A DNA stretch of 64,000 bases from Lonicera japonica (lineage: Eukaryota > Streptophyta > Magnoliopsida > Dipsacales > Caprifoliaceae). The number at the start of each line of letters is the position of its first letter. Position 1 is the first letter of the stretch. Below, piece by piece: positions 59,101 through 64,000 of the stretch. The position numbers and the translations under genes are program-made. The notes below the pieces were generated by a model, which did not search any database, was not told the DNA's origin, and worked only from the letters and a program-made list of their open reading frames with translations. The DNA lies in the NCBI GenBank assembly GCA_021464415.1, contig CM038468.1:34894969-34958968 (forward strand), written 5' to 3'.

Positions 59101-62100
59101 TTTAGATGGCCCAGATGGAATGCTAAAGCTCTCTTCGGCCAAATGATTGGAATGTACCAATATGCTTTCACAATGGTGAAATGCATTTAAGAGGGTTGCA
59201 CAATTCGAAACAAAACACAAGTACATATTTGTATTGTTGCCTTTGTCTTGGTGAGTAGGATTTGTGAACATCCTGTAACAAAGTACACCATGATATTCTT
59301 TTTTTATTGTAAACGAAGAAATTTTGTTGATTCATTTGGGTGACAATGCCTGCACTAATATAGAAAAGCATATTTTGTGCAAACAAGTTTCGTCACTTGA
59401 CATATTACTTTTTCTTTAAATAGGAATTATAATAAAGTTGACAAACATCTCATATCTATTTGTTTCGTCTCTCGTATGCACAGACTTGGGACTTTCTTGA
59501 CTTAATTGGCTCCTCCTTATTCTTGTAGCAACAGGGCCAAGCACCATTGGGCTCTGACCCTGCAGCAGCTCAGATTGCACCACCAATTGACCCTGCACCA
59601 GCTCTGATTGCACCACCTAGCGACCCTGCCCCAGCTCAGCAACATCGTGGTGGTGTTGGACCTGGAAGCAGATCCCTGCAGAATCTAGGGTTTTGCAAAC
59701 CCACAGTTTTTAGGGTTGAAACTGTAAGTCTTCTCTCTCTCTCTCTATATATATATGTATATAATCTTTCCCATAAGGATGTTTAAGGACCATTCCGTAC
59801 GGATTGGGGCTTTTGAGGGGGTAAACAGACGAGTTTTTGACGAAACTTTGGCTACTAATCATCCCCACCAAATTCCATAAAACAATTTGACCAGGAAGTG
59901 GGTTAACTAAAATATTGATATATATATATATATATCAGTTTTTTAGTTAACCTATGTCCCAGTCGAATTTCTTGATGAAATTTGGTGGAGATGATCTACT
60001 AATCATGGAGATCACTCCTCCAAGTTTCGTCATCCATACGGAATGGTCCTTATGGAAAATTTTCCCTACAAATATATACATCTCTTATCTCATTATCTTT
60101 GTTTTGAAATTTGCTTAAATGTATGTGGGATTTTGCTAAACTTGAATTGGAATGTACTAAAAGCAGAAAAAGTGAAAGTATGGATTCATAGGCATTTCCG
60201 TGGAATGTAACTGTAATACAACATCTAGCATAAAAAAAACTGAGCTACAAGTTTGAAATATAATGATGACAAATGGGGCTATCGTATGAACTAAAAAATG
60301 TCTGAGAGGTTTGATCCCAACCCCCTCCCATCCTCAGCACCCTCTCCCAATCAATCCATTGCTTCTAAAAATGAAATTATGTCAATCCTGGCAAGTTTAC
60401 AAATTAATTAATTACTAGATATCTATCCAAGAATGTAGATCGCACCACAAACCTTAAGAATGAAAATAACACCATCATCATATAGTTGGGGTTTAAGGCA
60501 AATACACCAAAGAGAACCACAAAGCTTAGAATATAACATAGAACATTAGAAAAAGAAAGCACCAATCTTTTTTGCGTGTCCCAAAGTTTGACTTGCTTAT
60601 TATTGTTGCAGAAGGAGCAAGGACCAAATTGGGACTCTTACCTCAGATCCAAAGACTTCGAACTCAAATCCCAACTCTCACTCCTCGAAACCTGTGGTGC
60701 TGAACAAACTGGGTTTGACAAAACCGTAAGTATTTTCTCTACCCCAATCTCTCTCTCTATATATATATAATTATATATGTGTGTGCGCATCTCAGTATAT
60801 TAGTTGCGAATTTTGCTTAAGTGCCTAATGGGATTTTGCTAAACGTGAATGGTCTGACACTTTCAGTATCAACTGAGTTTTCTTCAGTAGCGTATCAGTT
60901 TTCCTTCAAATCTCAACACAAAACAACTTTTATATCTATCTATTTATATCGTCTCTCATGCGCTGCAAGTATTTGTACTTTTTTGAAATAATTGGCTCCT
61001 CCTTATTCTTGTTGCAGCAGGAGCAGGCACGATTGGTTTCCAACCCCGCAGCACCTCAGAGTGCACCACATGACTTGTCTCAGCAACTGCATGGTGGTGT
61101 AAGTGATTAATAAATAATATATATATATACAAATACATTCCATTTATTATTATAATTCTTTTGAATTAAGGGGGGATAGGGGCAGGATTTGTAAATTTGG
61201 CCTAATGATACCTTCCCAATAAAATATGTCTATGGGGTCGAAGCTTAGTACTAATGTGTGCTGTCATATGGCAGACGATTAATCTATGCACATTCTTCTA
61301 CAAGCTGGCGCAAGCACCATTGTGTTCTGACCCTGCAGCACTGAGGAGTGCACCACCACATGACTTGTCTCTGGTACGGGATGGAGGTGTGGAACCTGGA
61401 AGCATTTCCCCTGAGCTTTGGAGGTCCTATGCGGTTCCTAGATCTCCCGACATGACAGTTTCATCAACCGTAAGTCTTCTCTCTCTATCTCTCTTTCTCT
61501 GTGTATATATATAATATGTGCATCTCATTAGCATTGTTGCTAAATTTGCTTAAAATGCTGACTCATAAGCACACACTAAAATTGATAGTTTCCACTTTGG
61601 CTCTGGTACTTTTTCAGTAAACATTGATTTCAATTTAATCAGTGGTCAAAAGTACAAGTTATGTTCTATTGTGAGATTTGGTACATTGATCAAGTCCTGG
61701 AAAGGAAAGTGGGACTATCAATTTGAGGCAATCCCAAAAAGGAAAGACTAAAGAGGGACAATGAATTTTATGCAGTCTTTGTTTCGAAATTAATTTTTAA
61801 CAGCCCACCATAATGTATGATTTCCCATCTATCCTTGTTGGATACCTATTTTTTTTTTCTTTCTTATTAATCAATTATTGGAAGTCCTCATCTCACATTC
61901 TCACTCACAGAGCATCTCTTTAATTTGAACATCATTCCTCTTTATTCCATGATTTCAGTCGATTGGGTCTTCACTTAGAGGAGCAGCTTTTAAGATAGTC
62001 TCATTAAAGGTGCTTGATAAAAAAGTTGGAAATTGAAAACACTACTAACTTTTACGAAGTTGGAAAAGGGATGAGTCGTTTGATGATATGTTCTATTACC

Positions 62101-63028
62101 TTTTTCGGTTTTCCATGAAACAAAATTCTTTGGGCGATAGGTAAGAGATATTTTTCGTGGAAAATAAGGAAAAGATTGAGAACATCCCACCCAATCACTC
62201 ATGTATTTTTTTTTCCAACTTCTCACAAAAACTAGTGTTGTTTTCAATTTTTGTATCAAACAGAGTCTAAGAGTTACTTATGTTGCTTGAGACGAGCATC
62301 ATTTAAGATATAGTCTCATCAAGAACGAGTTTACTAATAGTTTCTTGGTATTGAGAGTTAGATTTTACATTTTACATAAGTTGCCTCACATTTAAGTAAA
62401 TTGAACTTGCCTTCATATAGTCTCATCAAAATCTGTTTGTTTACTCTCTCTCTCTCTCTCTCTCTCACTGGCTGGAATTCGTGCACTTACTGTTACCTTA
62501 TAGAAAAAGAACACATTCAGCATGAATGAGTTTTCTTTAGTACTATATCAGTTTCTTCTTTTGCGTCCAGGATGAGGAGGATGAGGAGGAGCACCAGGAG
62601 CAGGAAGCACCAATGGGTCATGACTTGTCTCGGCAACAGGTCGGTGGTGGTGTGAGTGATAATATATACTAGAACCTGTGGATATTACACCCGATAATTT
62701 CTGGTATTGTGTGCAATTTTGAACACTTTAAGAGTATGTGATAGCGTTCGGTCAAGTGGTACATATGTGTTATCTTTCTATGTAAGGTAATGGGTTGAAA
62801 TCCTGGGTGAAGTAAAAATTTCCTATTATAAAGTGCAAAGGGTATTTTAATAATTTACTAGTATATAATATATATACATATGTTTTATGGGGTCTAAGGC
62901 TCTAAGCAGAGTATTATTAACGTGTTCTGTCATTTGGCAGCCTGTGGAAGTTCCTACTGATCAGAGGACAATTACAGAAAGCAGAAACACAAACTCTGAT
63001 GCACCGGCGGCACCAGGATCATCTACTG

Positions 63029-63069
<41 letters not shown>

Positions 63070-63611
63070 TTATTGCTTATTGTTAGTGGGATTGCTAATG
63101 GTTAAGTAATTGCATACATTTTTAACTTTACTCTTTGTTGCAAAAGTTGAAACGCTATGCATGTGTGCATTATCAGCACTTCCGTTATTCAATTTTTTAT
63201 CCATAAGAAAAGAAAAAACTTATCAACGGGATAAAATAAGTTGAGGAAATTATGCTAGAGAACAAGTAAAATTCTTACATTATATATGTTTATAGGATTG
63301 AAGAAGTATGGATAACGTGTGTTCTGATTTGGCAGCGTGGTAGCACTCCTAATGCTCCGAGAACGGATGGTAACAATGAAAATAATCCTCAGAATCCTCA
63401 GCCTCGGGAACAAAATCCTGTATGTTTATCCTCCTACCAAATGAATCTCTTTCCCCCTTTTTTTTTCTCTCCTTATTGCAATTTATAGAATGGTCATTCA
63501 ACTCTACAAAAATAAAAATTAGTAGCATTATTTGTTTGACACACTTTTTTTTTTCTTCAGGCATGCTTTTGCTTTAGCTTTAAGTTTCTCTGGAGCAGAA
63601 GAGATCGATGA
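56114..63611 (+). CDS. Unrecognised ten-exon gene built from duplicated phase-0 exons
   Basis: Model: 56114-56149, 57671-57811, 59529-59723, 60612-60725, 61018-61098, 61275-61469, 62571-62651, 62941-63027, 63336-63419, 63561-63611 (354 aa plus stop). Every intron is GT-AG and phase 0. The protein starts MGERNFTKLIME, then has a helical segment (RATLDARFTQLKALVTPLKS), and then Pro/Ala/Gln-rich segments repeating the theme QAPLxSDPAAxxxAPP and HDLSxQ.xGG. The C-terminal part is Asn/Pro/Glu-rich, probably disordered. I do not recognise a family and propose no function. The last exon is uncertain: another frame there ends in LAYMDEWESV (see findings). Introns contain CT tracts next to donors and several MITEs. 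Confidence 0.6.
56477..57080 (+). repeat. Tandem duplication in intron 1 of the repeated-exon gene
   Basis: Two ~290-310-bp units meet near 56765. Each runs from TTCTTTTCAAAG through TTTGAATTATTTTG, TTTACCTTTTTAATTAGGGT, TTCTACAAGATG to TTCAGACTGTAATTCTTG. Confidence 0.85.
57671..57811 (+). CDS. Exon 2 of repeated-exon gene
   Basis: 47 codons from TTGCAG/GATAAAAGA to GCC/GTACGT. Predicted helical: FIQRATLDARFTQLKALVTP. Resembles exon 4 in its LKSQ...GxxEA/KT end. Confidence 0.7.
59529..59723 (+). CDS. Exon 3 of repeated-exon gene
   Basis: 65 codons, TTGTAG/CAACAG to ACT/GTAAGT. It contains internal copies of DPAPALIAPP/DPAPAQ. Same length as exon 6 and partly homologous to it. The acceptor could instead be two codons downstream (ACAG/GGC). 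Confidence 0.65.
59785..60051. mobile_element. Foldback/MITE in intron 3 of the repeated-exon gene
   Basis: Inverted ends AAGGACCATTCCGTACGGAT and AAGGACCATTCCGTATGGAT (19 of 20 match) with further inverted matches (GACGAAACTT, AAATTYCATMAA, GTTAACTAAAA) up to a TA-rich centre near 59915. No TSD is certain. Confidence 0.65.
60612..60725 (+). CDS. Exon 4 of repeated-exon gene
   Basis: 38 codons, GTTGCAG/AAGGAG to ACC/GTAAGT: KEQGPNWDSYLRSKDFELKS, QLSLLETCGAEQTGF. A shortened relative of exon 2. Confidence 0.7.
61018..61098 (+). CDS. Exon 5 of repeated-exon gene
   Basis: 27 codons (QEQARLVSNPAAPQ, then APHDLSQQLHGG) between GTTGCAG and GTAAGT. Same length and same HDLS..GG ending as exon 7. 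Confidence 0.65.
61275..61469 (+). CDS. Exon 6 of repeated-exon gene
   Basis: 65 codons, ATGGCAG/ACGATT to ACC/GTAAGT, containing QAPLCSDPAALRSAPPHDLS. An alternative acceptor at TACAAG/CTGGCG (61305) would trim ten codons and match the start of exon 3 better. Confidence 0.65.
62008..62267. mobile_element. Tourist-like MITE in intron 6 of the repeated-exon gene
   Basis: TAA flanks (62005-62007, 62268-62270) and inverted ends AGGTGCTTGATAAAAAAGTT / (reverse complement) GACTCTGTTTGATACAAAAA. Interior related to the MITE at 3415-3709 (shared CCATGRAA, CCAYCCAATCACTC, TTTTTCCAACTTCT). Confidence 0.65.
62571..62651 (+). CDS. Exon 7 of repeated-exon gene
   Basis: 27 codons, TCCAG/GATGAGGAG to GGT/GTGAGT: DEEDEEEHQEQEAPMGHDLS, RQQVGGG. 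Duplicate of exon 5 with an acidic start. Confidence 0.65.
62941..63027 (+). CDS. Exon 8 of repeated-exon gene
   Basis: 29 codons, TTTGGCAG/CCTGTG to ACT/GTAATC: PVEVPTDQRTITESRNTNSD, APAAPGSST. The upstream intron end resembles those before exons 6 and 9. Confidence 0.6.
63336..63419 (+). CDS. Exon 9 of repeated-exon gene
   Basis: 28 codons, TTTGGCAG/CGTGGT to CCT/GTATGT: RGSTPNAPRTDGNNENNPQN, PQPREQNP. A second frame is also open. Confidence 0.6.
63561..63611 (+). CDS. Exon 10 of repeated-exon gene (frame uncertain)
   Basis: TTCTTCAG/GCATGC; the model frame gives ACFCFSFKFLWSRRDR then TGA. In the +1 frame the same DNA reads HAFALALSFSGAEEIDD then LAYMDEWESV and stops at 63645, which looks more protein-like. 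Confidence 0.45.
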   Translation, partial: ACFCFSFKFLWSRRDR

Positions 63612-64000
63612 TCTCGCTTACATGGATGAATGGGAATCTGTGTGAATATATACACACGCTGCATACACTGTACCGAGCTGAGAAGTCTATTTGATTGATA
63701 TGTATAGAGAGATAAACTTTCTACTAAACGCCCACATTCTATTTTGAGCACTTGCTTTTATTTCGATCATGCTGCTATGAGAAACAAGAACAAAAAATGA
63801 TTGAAATTTTGATGGAAAAATACATAGCTTGTATACCTCTGTTACCGTTCTTTCTGTTTTACTTTGATTATGTTTGGTGTTTGTGTCTATTATGAGTCGA
63901 CTAGTTCGTGTGTTTTCCGAACATGTTGATAGATTCTCACTTAACAATGCTTGCTTTTCGAAGTTCTAGAGAAATGAAAAACTTCAAAAGAGGAGATAAG
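63612..64000. other. 3' flank of the repeated-exon gene
   Basis: Probable 3'UTR and downstream DNA; no AATAAA or other feature could be fixed, and no further ORF with a domain. Confidence 0.4.

Larger units (their letters stand above)
57812..62500 (+). repeat. Intron-scale duplication: 57812-58740 versus 61470-62500
   Basis: Collinear matches between intron 2 and intron 6: donor CT tract, TTGCTTAAA...TGCYGACTCA, GGGACTATCRATTTG, GAGGAGCRGCTTTT, CTTGCCTTCAYATAGTC and a second CT tract followed by GGCTGGAA. Shows that whole exon-intron modules were copied, not just exons. Confidence 0.8.

Overview
This is a nuclear segment of a flowering plant, almost certainly a eudicot. The evidence is AT-rich DNA, GT-AG introns, plant TE families and a plant-specific gene (NO VEIN). 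I cannot name the species. I find two host gene loci, one at each end, with about 36 kb of stacked transposable elements between them. No rRNA, tRNA or CRISPR was seen.

1-19613, minus strand: the 5' two thirds of a NO VEIN (NOV) homologue. I could rebuild eight exons with compatible splice phases, giving 1479 codons; the gene runs off the left edge inside its GHKL/HSP90-like ATPase domain. Its introns hold a tRNA-derived SINE (12-bp TSD), a second short retroposon (13-bp TSD), a 5'-truncated LINE (17-bp TSD), the start of a non-autonomous Helitron with two captured exons, several MITEs, and a complete but disabled hAT transposon (8-bp TSD). A second hAT-type MITE lies about 330 bp upstream of the start codon.

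21740-38516, minus strand: a decayed autonomous-type Helitron with recognisable ends. It carries a Rep-helicase relic and an RPA1-like relic, plus about 9 kb of cargo with two diverged copies of an unrecognised small gene and several families of internal repeats. 39750-42609 holds a Ty3/gypsy gag relic and probable LTR-like sequence.

42610-51052: a CACTA (En/Spm-type) transposon that is one giant imperfect palindrome. Both halves carry the same transposon genes pointing inward around a 68-bp spacer, so a read-through transcript would be a kilobase-scale hairpin RNA. 51053-55809 is intergenic, with a Tourist-like MITE, repeats, a probable Helitron terminus and a Stowaway MITE.

56114-63611, plus strand: an unrecognised ten-exon gene (about 354 aa). 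All nine of its introns appear to be phase 0, and its exons and introns are visibly duplicated from each other. It looks like a gene grown by internal duplication of symmetric exon-intron modules.
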